From NCBI GenBank assembly GCA_028622995.1, contig JAJQJQ010000002.1:3596001-3660000 (forward strand): a stretch of DNA of 64,000 nt. Reading direction: 5' to 3'. Of this stretch, positions 39,476 to 52,200 are shown piece by piece; the stretch's first letter is position 1; the number at the start of each line of letters is the position of its first letter. The translations under genes were made by a program, and so were the position numbers. The DNA is from Panagrolaimus kolymaensis (Eukaryota; Nematoda; Chromadorea; Rhabditida; Panagrolaimidae). The notes beneath the pieces were generated by a model that had not been told where the DNA came from, did no database searches, and worked only from the letters and a program-made list of their open reading frames with translations.

Positions 39476-40384
39476 TTATTTTGTGATTATATGAGCAATT
39501 TCTGGAATACTTCCACATGGAGTTGGCTTCCATTTGCCTCCATCGGGGCCATTGTAAATATTGGGATTACAAAATTGACAAGTTTTCCGGCAAATCCGAA
39601 AAGCCAAATGGGCCATTTCACCACTACAAGACCATTGGGTGGGTGACCAAACGTCGGAATGTTCAAGAAATTTTTGACAGAATATACTTTCATGACGATC
39701 AAAACAATGCTTGGATTTTTCTCCCTAAAATTAAAATACTAAAAAATTTAACGAAATACAAAATGCATACTTCAAGGAAAAATTTCTGATGGCGTTCAGG
39801 TGCTTGAGTGAGACCGCAAGCATTACAACATTGAATTAAAGAAAAATCAGGATCAGAATCACAGCGGTTTACAAAATTTTGGAGGTTATTACTTTTCAAT
39901 CGTTTGCATGTGACACTTCCAATTAAATCACTGCAACATGGCGGATATTTGGTTCCCAAAAGCTTTTCAGCTACAGAACCTTTGAATCTAGTGGAATCGG
40001 GTATTTTTTTAGTATCCATACGAGGATCAGGATCAGCAAAACATTTATCTGTAAAAAATACCGTAAAAGCTAAAAAAAGAAAAATATTGCTCAGTCCTAT
40101 CATTGATGTAACCATGGAATCTCTTAAAAGGATTGGCTCATGTTTTTATCTATCATTGCAAGCAAGTGTCGTCGAACTTGGAACATTGCGAACGCAAAGC
40201 GTTCACGTAGACCACTCAACTAAGTCAACACGACTTGGGAAAGCGAGAAAATGGAGACTCTTGCAAAGGCCATGGGAGCAAAGATGGTGGAAAATTATTT
40301 ACCTGCCAAGGTTAAAAATACAAAAATAAATGTTGCGAATTTAAATATCATAATAATATTCCTTTTCAACTGATACTGAACCAT
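39476..40384 (-). CDS. secreted cysteine-rich protein with ShKT-type domains (copy 2)
   Basis: Exons 40384-40303, 40048-39771 and 39724-39476 join in phase to give 202 aa. Exon 1 encodes a signal peptide with a FATFIFVFLTLA core; starting at the ATG at 40351 would also work. I preferred this start over the open frame beginning at 40115 because the donor at 40302 and the acceptor at 40049-40051 give the same phase-1 first intron as copy 1. The cysteine layout and the KSKHCFDRH block match copy 1. The C-terminal ShKT motif reads AFRICRKTCQFC. The two genes are evidently a tandem duplication. The 254-bp first intron contains a tRNA-like segment. Confidence 0.72.
40166..40231 (-). ncRNA. tRNA-like segment in an intron (degenerate tRNA or tRNA-derived repeat)
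   Basis: On the minus strand the sequence has an A-box match, TAGTTGAGTGG. About 35 bases further on it has a B-box core, AGTTCGACGAC, the two parts of an internal Pol III promoter. GTGTTG at one end pairs with CGACAC at the other. TGAAC/GTTCG closes a 7-base loop, GCTTTGC. The T-arm does not form properly and the base before the anticodon position is C rather than T. It is therefore not a normal functional tRNA. Chance similarity is possible. Confidence 0.3.
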
Positions 40385-41680
40385 CTTTTCCCGATAAAAT
40401 GTGACTTTGTATCCGGTGGTTGTTTTTAGCCCTAAAGGCAGAAGATGATTGCTTGCTTTACTCTCCGCCTATCGAATACGACGAAACTCATCTTTTACTC
40501 TTATTGACTTACAAAAAATACATCCGTTCTTGACTTGATCATCATAAAATTTCTTCCAAAAACGACTCAATTATTCATCATTTTTTTGTAGTTGGTTCTA
40601 AACCCATTGAAACTAGTTTGCGTTTTTCCTCAAATATTTTTTATTTTCGTCTTTCTTGCAACAAAAAAAAGAAGAGTTGATGACCATCTTGTCCTCGGCT
40701 GTGTTTACTCATCTCATCCATCCACCAGTATCATCATCATCTTTTCCAAAAAAGATTAAGCTTTTTAAAATGGTTTTTTATTTGTTGATATTCCTTCTTT
40801 TTCGTTCCCCTCGTTGGAAAAAAATGAAGAAAGGAATGTGTGCGATAGTTTTTCTCTTTTCCGGAGACATCTTAGAAAAAAAATGAGAAGAAAGAATGTT
40901 GCAAAATAGTTTCTTCCATCGAACAAAGAAAAAAAACTTTTTTGATTTTTTTTATTTTGACAAAGCATTTTTTGCCAAATTTTGGGTTTTGATTTTTTTT
41001 GTTTGAAAAAAAAAAATAGTCGCAAATAAAAATATGGAAACATCGTAAAAGTCGTCGGAACTTTGAACACGAAACAAAGCAAAAACAAATCAGAAGAAAA
41101 CAAGGGTATACCGGCAGCAAAAAAGAGAGGAAAAAGCAGTCGTAAAATTTAACGGCAATCATTTTTTAAGCAATGAAGAAGATAAGGAAATGGAACAGAA
41201 GCAAAAATCATCAGCAATGAAAAAAAATACTTCTTCTAATGAAGTTTATTTACATCGATCTTTTTTTCACTTTTTAGTGTTCTTCTAGTATTAATTTCGT
41301 GTTTTTATTTAAAATAAATAATTTAAGAAATAAGTTTGCCATTGTTGTGTTTTTATGTACCTTAATTTACTATTTGATTTGATTTGTCAACAAAAAAAAC
41401 ATAGATATCAATCAAATGTGTGGGTGAATAACAACCTTTTTGAAATGGGTTTTTTTTATTAGCTTCGTAGTTTTATTTAATGTCATTCATGGATGGACTC
41501 AAAAAAAAAGTATTTTTTATTAATTATAACAAAAACAAAAAACATCTCATGTCGAACAATATTTTTAGAGAGTATCTCCCTGTGCTAAGTTTTAATTTTT
41601 TGACAAATTTTACAATTGTATCAATAAAAGTCAAAACGATCTAATTAAAACAAGGTGCTTTCTCTTTATTTGATTTTAAC
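40385..41680. other. intergenic, A/T-rich
   Basis: Roughly 1.3 kb between the second ShKT gene and a long palindrome. Frames on both strands are short and Phe/Lys-rich. No gene or RNA was recognised. Confidence 0.5.
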
Positions 41681-41856
41681 ATATAAGACGCCGATATTTA
41701 AAAAGTTTTAGGACAGTGCTAAATTTCGCACTTTTTTGAAAAAGTGTCTCTTTTGCCAAAAAAATCAATTGAAAAAAATGGCAAAAGAGACACTTTTTCA
41801 AAAAAGTGAGAAATTTAGCACTGTCCTAAAACTTTTTAAATATCGGCGTCTTATAT
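41681..41856. repeat. 176-bp near-perfect palindrome (fold-back element)
   Basis: Two 78-bp arms (41681-41758 and 41779-41856) are reverse complements with a single mismatch. They enclose a 20-bp A-rich spacer. Ends read ATATAAGACGCCG and CGGCGTCTTATAT, so a TA target duplication, as for Tc1/mariner-derived elements, is possible. The near-identity of the arms implies a recent origin or gene conversion. There is no coding capacity. Confidence 0.85.
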
Positions 41857-44800
41857 ATTCTCTTTCTTCTTCTTTTTTATTTTATCATTTCACTTTTCCA
41901 TGTGTAAAAACAAGAGTCACCTTGCATGTTTTTAACTTTAATGTTTATAATACAAAAGCAAAAACCAAAGACTTCCATTTTTAGAAGTATCCTTTTCAAT
42001 AACAAAAAAAAACTAAATATAGAATAATCGTGCTTTTTTTCTTTCTTTTTCTGGAAAGAAAAAGCACGCAAAGAATCGTAACCCTTTAGCAAGCTGAAAA
42101 CGACTCCTTTATTTTTTATGCGTTTTTTCCGGCCTCATTTTAGCATTTCTTTTCCTTCAGATTATTTTAAAAGCAGAAGCTTCGGCAACAGCGGCGGGTT
42201 CACTTCTTTTTCTAACGGCATGCGGCAATGGAACTCAAAATTTAAGCACTTTTTTGTTTGCGTGAAAAGTCGCCATTGTCAAAAACAAAACAAAACAAAA
42301 AACGAAGTGTAGCCCTTCAAAAAAAAAGTTTGCAAGATAAATTTATTGTTTTTTCTTAAAGTGCTAAAATCCTCGAGGGAGTGATAGTTGTAAAATGTCT
42401 TCAATAACCTTCCACCACCAAAGCTCTTTTTTATCCCTTTTTCAAAGATTTTTTTTGAAGACGCGAAAAAGAGGTAAATAAGTGAATGTTTGTCCTCTGA
42501 AAAATGGCTATGGATAAAAAAATATATTTTTTATATTCCCCTCTTTTTTAGGATGAATACATTTTTTTGTTCAGTTAAAGAAGCTGTCTTTTTTTTGTTG
42601 TTGTTAAAAACGAGTATGCATGTCTTTGAAAGGGATACAAATATCTTCTCAATGACCATAGTTATTATTTGGTGGCTCTGTTTTTTTGTTGTTGCTGGAT
42701 GGAGAATGAAAGGGAAATAAAAGTAATTTTGTTAAAAGCTTGAGAGAATGTCAAATGATAAAAAAAGGGTCATTGTTTTTCTTAATAAAAAGATTTTTTG
42801 AAGTTAATAATTATTTTATGACTTCGTCAAAATCGTTTTAAATTTAAAATTGTTTATTAAGTTTTATTTAATGTAAAAATTCTGGACTTCGAGAAGTCTT
42901 ATTTTTATTATTATTTTTGTTCCCGGCTTTAAATCCGGGAACTTCCAAAAAAATTTAACATTTTACAAGAATGTTTTTTCCCAAAACATTGTGAGAACAA
43001 TGTTTTTGCATAATTGTTGCCCATTTTTCAGGGCAGCACGAAAAGCGTATGTTCGATGATTAATTTTAACAAAAATATTTAATTTAACAGTTAAATATAA
43101 CTTTCACAAATTAAACATGAGATACAGACGGAAAAATAAACCCAGTTTTTTTGGAATGTTAAAACTTTCTTTGATTTTGTTTTATATTAATTAATATTTG
43201 AATACTTTTTTTATTTCATTTGAATTTTATCTTCTAAAAATTAAAAGATTTCAATCCCGAAAAATGCGTCTTATGAACAGATTTTTTTTATCTGTAAAAA
43301 ATGGATTTTCGTCTAAAATGCCTCGTCGAATTGCAAATTCTTTGTAAATAGGTGTAATTTTTTATTTTTTAAAAATAATGTTATTTTTCTGGATATCAAT
43401 TCTAGGATCATCCAAGTTTCTTTAAAGGTCCCTGCATCACCTTCCATGTTTTCATTACATTTATTTAAATAAAATTAAATACTAAAAAAAACATATTGTT
43501 TTCGTAAAATAAATTTTTTTTCATTTTCATGCTGCTTTTCTGTCTTTTTTTTTTAAAGTTAGATTCACAAAAAAGGCGATTATTTGTTTGGCAAAAGTCA
43601 TTTTTGACAGATTTGCAAGCAATAGCAACTTTCTTTTTGCGCATGCTTTTGCAAAAGAAAAAACTTTCTTATTCTTTGGTTTCCGTTTGACTTTCTTAAA
43701 GACATCCGGTTGGTCACTCGCTACTCTATTCTCCATTCAATTTTTTTTGGGAATAGTCCCAACTTTAAATAAGTTAGCTCCCAACTATATGTACTAATCA
43801 TGAATGGCGCAAGTCTTTTGAGCTTTTTAAAGGGCCTTTTTTCTGCATTGCCGGAACTAATTCAATCTGGAAGGCTTGCTTTGAAATTTCTGCAGTGGCT
43901 TTTACGATGCGCACATTTTTTGACGTTTTTTCTTCCAAAAAAAGATGCAAGCAATGAATACTTCAATCTTTTTTTCTTTTTCTTAGTTTTGCTTTAGGCC
44001 TTTTCATTATTATTATAGTTTTGTTTGTTTAATGCAAAACAATTTGATGAAGTTTCTAAAAGCTAGAAAAAGAGATGAAGGTCAAATTTTTTTATATCGC
44101 TCAAATAAATGTCTTTTCTGGATGATAGATTAAAGTAATAATAGGCTCATTTTAAATTAAGATATTTTAACAAAGAGTTAATTTTTTTTTGATAACATTC
44201 TTCGGTTGTTAAGTGTGATAAAAAAAAGCTGACAAACAAATTAACCAATCTTTGTGCAAGTTTAAACTTTTTTTCCTTTCATCATGTAACACCTGACCAC
44301 CACTGCCATTCACACCTCATAATAATCCTTTGATTTATTATCAGTTTGCTGCTATTTTTAACTAAGATTATTTTTAAATTTAAATTTAAATAAAATCCCT
44401 AAATTACTTTTTCGTTTTTTTCTTCGTCGTTGCCTTTGCTTCTTCTTATTTGCTTTGCGTTGGCTTTTCTAACATTTAAATTATCTTTGAATGGCTTCTT
44501 CACCCTCGCTTAGAGTCGAAGAAAAAGGTGCCCATCGTTTTTTTCTTTCATTATCAATAATGTTGTTGCGGTCATTTTTTGCTCCACTTCTTTAACAAAA
44601 ACAAAAAAAATGTTACGTTTTTTTCTTTCTTGAAACTCAAGAAAAATAGTTTCACATACTTTGTTTTGTCTTCCTTAAATTAACAACAAATACAAACAAT
44701 CACTTAGTAGAATTTTTTTTTGTTTGGAAGAAGTAAGATTAGTTGTTGCCGTTCCCATTGTTTGTTTTCACCTTATTTCTTTTTTCTATTTTAAACTTTT

Positions 44801-47800
44801 GGAAAAATTGAAAGAGAAACATTTTTTTGTGACAAAATATTTTGTTGGACTTGCGCTGTTTCTAAAGCAACTGACTTTTTTTAGGACTTTAGGAGAGATG
44901 AAAATTTCTTCGATTGTTTATGTTTCCTTCCGGAGAGACCATTCCGTTCCACAATTTTTATTTTTCAATTTGCTTAAAGCAAAATGCCTGGACAAATTTT
45001 TATTTTTTGTTGTTGTATTTCTGCTTGACTTAAATATTTATTTTTATTTCTGTTTAGGCTCGGAGTGATGGTCAAAGTCTGCATGATTCTCCGTGATTGT
45101 TGACTGCCCCATCACTTTCGATAGTAGCCAATTATTTTATTGTTTTTTTTTTCGTGATTTTTCTCTCCGATAAGCATCCATTACAACTAACATGAAAACT
45201 GGCTCTTTTTTTTTTGCGCATTCAACAACTTTTTATGGTTAATGTTCTACTTCTAAAAAAGTGCAAACATACATATCATAGAATTATTTACATAAAAAGT
45301 ACCTACCTATCTATCTAAGCTCGAGTTACATTCATTCCTGCAACCTATTTTTTTGCTGATCTGTTTTTTTTAAATTATTTACTTTTAAGATTATTGTTAT
45401 TTTTTTTATTTGCTCGCTCGCATTAGGATCACTTTCCGGCTTAAGCTTCCATTAATAACCGCAAAAAAAACCACCAACCTGATTCCTCCATCTCTCATCA
45501 CCCTTTCCTTCTTGAGCCATTTTGAAAAGAAATTTTTTCGAAGCAATAATTTCTTTTGTTTGTTTCTTTCGTTTTTAAGGACGACGACGACCTAAAACGA
45601 AGACGAAAACGACAAATAAGGACTTTGAAATGGATACAACAACACTTTTATTTTATTGCGTTTAATGCGTTTTGTTTTTCGCGACTCTCCTTTGCATTCA
45701 TTTTTTTCCTTTACTGTCCCCATTATTTGAAAAATGTGAAAAAAATTATCCATAAAGATATTGATGATGGGTTTTTCATTTTTGCGCGATTTCATTTCAC
45801 TTTTTTTTGACGGCTTTTCCAAACGATTAATTTTAAAAAACGAAACAAAAATAAAAATAAAAGCGGGTGTGTATCTATGATTTTTTCTTGTCGATTGAAA
45901 CTTGATGATCGAGAAAAATGAAAGTGAAAACAAGCCGCCATTTTTTCAATTAATCACAACTCCCTTTTTTTTCTAGTCACAAATCAATTTTGTGTTCATA
46001 AAAAAATGATTGCAGTAGAAAAAAAAACCTAAACGAAATCAACGGTTACATATTTATGTTTGGAATGTTTTTACTGATATGAGTTGTTGTTGAACCTTGT
46101 CTAACCACCTTTTAGGCTCATTTACTACTCGACAGGTCAATGGAATGTTTGAAAAATCATCTGATAATAATGAAGCGCTTTTTTGGAACACAAAATAAGG
46201 ATAGTAAACAAGTTTCACTTTTTTTATGATTCTGTTCTATTGTAAGCTACTAATAAATTTTAGGTTGTAATTTACATAACAAAAATAATTTTTTTACTTT
46301 ACTTGTTAGCTTGTGATTATGTTTGTTATTTTTTTCAAATATTTCTGACGGAAACTAATCCAATCTTAAGTTTTATTATTATAGCTTCTGTTACTTTCTA
46401 TTAAAAAATCTCGTGATCAGCTCCGATTTCTCTATCATCTCTATCTTTCTCTCATACAATCCTTGAATTATTTCCCCGGCAAAAATATGTGTTTTCCTAT
46501 TCATTTTTTTAAACATTTTTTTGTTGAATCATCTTTTGCCCTTTTCATCTATTGCTAATAGTTACTCTCATTCTTTTTTTTCCTTTTTTACATTGGAGTC
46601 TTCCATAAAGAAGAAAAATATAAGAAAAAGCAGATGGTACATTTTCACAGTCAAAGCTCAAGGCACAAAAAAGGAAGGAAAGCTTTTAACCTAAAGATTT
46701 CCTTTTTCAAAGTATTTATTTTGCAGCAGATCCTTATTTTAGAATCTGTTTTATCAAGCCCTCGATTGCCTTCATTTTTAATTCAACAAAATTCTCATTT
46801 ACTCACATTCTTCTTTTTTTTCATTTGAATTATTGAAAAGCAACAGCCAAGAAGGAGCATAAGCATCAAAAAAATAACTTCAATTATTTTATTCATTGAC
46901 TTGTCAAACATTTGCCATTTGTCAATTCTTTTTTGGATAATGCTACTCTACTGTTGCTTCGATGGCACTTTTGTTATTTTTTCTTTTATTGCCTTCTAAA
47001 GTTTATTGTTTCATTTTTTTTCTTGCTCTATTGTGGAAAAACAACTGTCTTTGAACTTTTTCTATCTCGGCAAAAGTCTTTTATAAAATTATGAATTTTA
47101 TTTACTGTGAATGGGTGTTCGTAGACATTGTGGCCTCAAACTAACTCTTTCATGATTTGCATTAGAGCCTCCCTTTTAAAGAGTTAAAATTAATTTTTTT
47201 AAATAGAAAATATGTTTTAAATAAAAAATATGAGTAAACAAAAAAATGAAAACTGATCTAAATTTAGCCTATCCCTTATTTTATAGAAGTGTTAATTAAT
47301 TACAATTGTATGTACATTTTAAATGATTCTAATTTATTTATTCTTTAAAAAACATGAATCTTTAACTCTACTTTTTTCGCGGGTACTTGACAAGCTCTCA
47401 TCAGAAGAAAAAAATAAAGACAGTCGTGCCATTTTTGACCTTTTTACTTTCTATATTTTCTTTTTTGTTTTGAGTACCAGCCGAAGAAAAAAAACAACGC
47501 GCAAAAAATACTCGGGTTATTTTGCAGACACTATTTACAATTTTTTTACTACTATCGTTGAATAACAATTTTTGTTTCCCAATCATGATTACAATCGTTC
47601 CATTGCTATATATTTCTTTAGTTTTTTTACCATTTTTTTGTTTTTTACACCACACATACACATAAAAATAGCTCATCAAAAAAAGGAAAGAATCAATTTG
47701 TTTTTTTTTGGGTTTGGGTTTTCATTGCAAATGGGAACTTTCTCCTATCTTCAACTTTTTTTGGTTATTCAATTGGTAGAAAAAAAAGCTTTAATTATAC

Positions 47801-49229
47801 AGAAAAAAAAATAGTAAAAGGAAAGACTACTTGTAGAGCCGTAAAAGTAGCTACACTTAAATTTAGACAAAAAACGGTTTTAAACGGGGTAGCTAGCAAC
47901 TTTTTTATATATCGAAAACTCTTTTCCGTATGAAAAATGAAAAGTTTGTAAAAGTGTTGTCGCCTTTGATTTGAAAAAAAAAATGAGCTGCAAAAAAGGT
48001 GGATTGATTAATAGCCATCAACACAGGAAACGTGTTTCATTCATTTTTTTTTTGTTATAGGACAACTTTTTCTCAAAAGCAAAAAAAGAGAGTGATGAAG
48101 TAATTTTTTGATTTATCACAAAATCTTTGATGACTATTGCGGAAAGGTTGTTGATGGAAAAAGAAGAGGTGAATGCGTTTTTCGAAAAAAAGGTTTTTAT
48201 TAAAATCAGTTTTTTCCAATTTGCTAATTTTTGGTAACGTTTGTATTTCACTTGTTTGTTAGTACTTTTTATTATTCAAAGAATAACAAAGCCCATGTGT
48301 TCTGTTTCTAATAAAAAATAACCATTTTCTTAGCTGTTGTGCATCATAAAAAATGGATTTTTTTATAGAGGATTTTTCCATTTCCTTTTTATTCTTCTTT
48401 GAATATTTATTACCTTTTTCCTGATTTTTTTGTGGCAGCTCTCCTTCTGGCGATGATGCTTGCTTACAGCTAATCAAACAACAAATTTTTAAAAATACGT
48501 GCCTCTGCGCAGCATTAATAGCATCTGTCATTTTTGTCACCTCTTCTTTGTGTCGTTATTGAAGCTTTTCAAAGAGCTTCTATTCATTTCTTTTCACACC
48601 TTTACATTTTTATTTTCTTCAATTTAGCATTTGACGTTCGATATTCCAAGATCACATTTCATTTCTACCGCCGCTTCACCAACTCACATTCATCGGATCT
48701 TCTTTCACGCTTATATGTATTTGTAAAAAAGCCGTAATTGTTTCCTATCCTCTTGAAGCTTTTTTTCGAAGAGTTTACTGTTTCACGAGATCGTGTTTTT
48801 TGATCTTCTCGTGTTATTATTGCTTTTTTGTTTTAACGTGTGCTTTTTTTCTAAAGCGAGACCTCTAGGACTTTTTCCTTTTAATGGTTGCCGTGGCGGG
48901 TGTGCTCCGCCCGCCGTTTTTTTTCTTGTTGTTCTTTTTTTATCCGTTCTCTTTTTTTCTTCCTTCCTTCCGCCAGCCAGGAAAAATTTGCAAAACCAAA
49001 GGGAGAAAAAGGGCCATTTTGATGGCGAATAACATCATCTCTTTTCTTTTTTTTTCTCCTCAGCCCTGATGGTTGTCCATTTTTTTGTGGTTCAAATGAG
49101 TCCCATAATTTTTATTTGGTTAATTATCTTTTTTTGTTTATTTTTTCTTATTACCCGTGTTATTTTTTTATATGCCATTGTTTAGGTGCAATATTTAATC
49201 TTTTAACTTTTTAAGAGACATGTAAAATA
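41857..49229. other. gene-poor region upstream of the DDR gene
   Basis: About 7.4 kb dominated by T-runs. I examined the longer frames (for example 43588-43997 and 44724-45068). They have no domain, no splice partners and a composition explained by pyrimidine tracts. A small GC-rich hairpin followed by eight T lies at 48895-48924. Regulatory DNA of the receptor gene may be here. Confidence 0.5.
48895..48924 (+). repeat. GC-rich stem-loop followed by a T8 run
   Basis: GGCGGG (48895-48900) pairs with CCCGCC (48910-48915) around a 9-base loop, followed by TTTTTTTT after one G. It resembles a Pol III or intrinsic-terminator shape, but no RNA gene is evident before it. It may be chance. Confidence 0.35.
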
Positions 49230-49298
49230 ATGCCAAACCATCGGCGTCGAAAACTTTCATCGCCATATTATTATTTTTCCTTTGGGGCATTAGCAACC

Positions 49299-52200
49299 AT
49301 GATGAATAGTATTTTGCTGATTTTATCCATTGTTTGCATCTCATCTGTCAACAGCCTTAATCTTGGTTTGTGCCATTTTTTCTTTTTTACTTTTGGGCCA
49401 TCATGAAAGTTATTCTTCATTTTTTCTTCATCAAGTTTTGCTTCCCCATCTTTAAAACTAATAATCGCTTTCTTTTTTCTGCGCGGCTTCTGCCAATGTG
49501 TTTCGGCAAGGGCGGCCAATATTCGATTCCCCAAGAGAAATTCCCTCATCTTCTTAAAATAGCTTTGCCATTTTTCTAATAAGCTTTAAAATTAAATTTC
49601 TCATCCAAAAAAGGGAATGAGAAGTTTTATAGTTGAAAGTTATTTTAAAATAAAGTAATAAGTTTTTACAATTTTTTAAAAGAGGTTTTAAAAGATTTTT
49701 GCAAAATCATAAAAACGGATAAAAATATGAAAGACAAAAGGTTAATTAGTTGAAAAGCAAAGAGAAGAGAAAAAGGGATTTTTTAAGCTGGCTGGCGACA
49801 GATGGCTTTTATGAGGCTTTTCAACACTAAAAAATGAACTCACTCTTGCGCGTGTTTTACGACCCTTCAAAAAGATTGCAAAAAAAAATAATGGAAACAA
49901 GGATTGTTTTTTAGCGCAAGAACGGATTAATCGACGACACAAAGGGATAAAGGAGTAAAACGTTCCATTTACTCCACAACCAAAATGAGAGGTATCTTTA
50001 AGGTTGAGGATTTGGAATATGAGCATAAAATAAGGATAAGATAGACAGACTAAACATAATTTCCAAAATGTAATTTTTCATACAAAATTTCAAAAAAAGA
50101 TTATGTATTGTTTTACCAAATTATTTCATCCATTATTTTACGACCAAAATTAAAAAATTGCTATTGTGTATGTATGTGTGAGAGAAAGAGCCATTTTTTT
50201 ATTTGACCCATGAGAGTTGATTTTGCTATGGTCCACCTGGTTTAGTCTCTTTTTGAGACAATGTTTTTTCGTTTCCCTTTCAGTTTTTATGTAATTTTTG
50301 CGCAATTTCTTTGCCTCAATATAATATTCAAAACAGAAATATTATTTTTTTCATAAATGCCAAACAATGCACTTTCCTCCTTCACCAATTGTTCCACACG
50401 TTTTTATTGTTTTCTTTTATGGAAGAAAAAGACTCACTTCGATGGCTTTTTTTTATTGTGTCGCTCGTTTGTTTCGCTTGGCTGCCATTGCCATCGTCAA
50501 TTTTTTTCTCCTTTTCCTAAATGTCCACTATGAATATTTTATGCAACTTTTGTCACCTTTTTGTTTGTTGAGAAAGCTTCATCTGTTTTTACAAAGTCAT
50601 AAACTGCTTCACCATAAGGATGGGGAAATGATATTCTTTAAATATTTAATGCTTTAGGTTCTTTTTCTTTGTTTAAGATTTTAAATAAAAAGTACCCGCG
50701 CGACGAGGGATAACAAAAGGGAAAATATATTCGGCAATAAATCTCAAAGTGATCTGTCATTGAGGGGAAAAAAGAAAGATAAAAAGAGGGAACAGACGTT
50801 GTCATCGTCGCAATGAAGAGGGTCAAACAGAGGGGTATACAAGTTCAGCAACATGTCTTTGATCCATTCTTTTTAAATTAAAGCGGTCATGAAAAAAAAA
50901 TCAAAGCGGCATCCTTTGAAAAATTTAAAAAAATTTTAGTTTTGGAGACGTTGTCTTTCTTAGATAACTTCGTGATAGATCAATTCAATCTTCGAATATG
51001 AACGCAAATTTTAAATTGCAAACACGACGTTTTCTAATTTTTTGACAACCAGAAAAATCAAAAGTTTTAATTAAAGCTTTCAAAGAAAAAAATATGCGAT
51101 CGATCAATCAAAACAAAATCCAATTGTTTGGTACTAATCTTTTGGCATAAATTTTTTTCGTAAAATACATACATCTTTTAGTTATTTCTTTTTTTTTCGA
51201 TTAAGACTCCTTTTCTCAAATAATTACATTTTAATTCAACAACAACAAATTAGCCATTTCAAAATAAAAAAACCGTTTTGCATTTCATTTTTATTCCATC
51301 CAACAAACCATCCGATTCCTTTTTTTCTCAGTCCTTGGGGCTAACAAAAATTCGAATGCTGCATCGTCTCAATTTCGCAAAAAAAAAAAAAAAAATAGTG
51401 CAAAAACATGCGAGTCTTTTGTTTTCCCATCCAAAAATGCATGATTCAATAAAGGCTTAAAATAGAAATTTGCATAATTAGCTTTCTCCTTCTCGCTCTT
51501 TTTTGGATATCCAAATAAAACTTGGATGGAGGATGTCCTCATTGTTTACTCAAGTAGAAAAGATAATTTCTAAATTTAGTATTAAAAAACAATCTGGAAA
51601 AATAAATGACTTAGAATAAGAAAAAAAATGTTGCAATTATTCATTGCATAAAAAACATACAATAAAATCTCGACCTTGAGACTTTTTTTTATCTTTGGTT
51701 AATCTTTTTTCTATTAAAATGGGGAGAAAATTGATGGAGAAATAACAAGCGTGCAACAACGACTGTCTCGTGATGGAGAAATAACAAGCGTGCAACAACG
51801 ACTGTCTCGAAGACGATAAAACAAGAGGAGATCTCGGCAAAGCAAAGGCATTTTGATGCGGTTGCGCGAACGGATTACAATCAAGCTGCAGTAAAAATAA
51901 AGAGAAAAAATGAAGCAAATAATGAAGATGATGGCGGTAATAAATCATAATCTATACAAACCTAATAAACGCTAAATATGGGTTCTTTTTATAGTTTTTT
52001 TTGTATTGGTGACAGTCAAATAAAATAATTTGTTAAGGGCAAATTTTATGCAAAAAAAGAAACACAAAGCAAAATATCAATTAAAAACATTGGCTGCTAT
52101 TTTGAGCTACCTTTTTAACAAATTTGTAGTTATTTTAAATAACTTAAATTATTATAGGAAAATGTCATACCCAACCTCTTGGAATGGAATCCGGCGATAT

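Noticed and set aside
39904..40329. 141-codon plus-strand frame over the second ShKT gene
   Set aside because: It runs antisense through two exons and the first intron of the gene, and its composition is unremarkable; the minus-strand cysteine pattern and splice sites are decisive.
43588..43997. Two hydrophobic plus-strand frames, considered as a membrane-protein gene
   Set aside because: They do not join in phase through any reasonable intron and look like T-rich chance frames.
44724..45068. 114-codon plus-strand frame with several hydrophobic stretches
   Set aside because: Starts from a weak context and consists of Phe-rich translations of T-tracts; no neighbours or splice sites.
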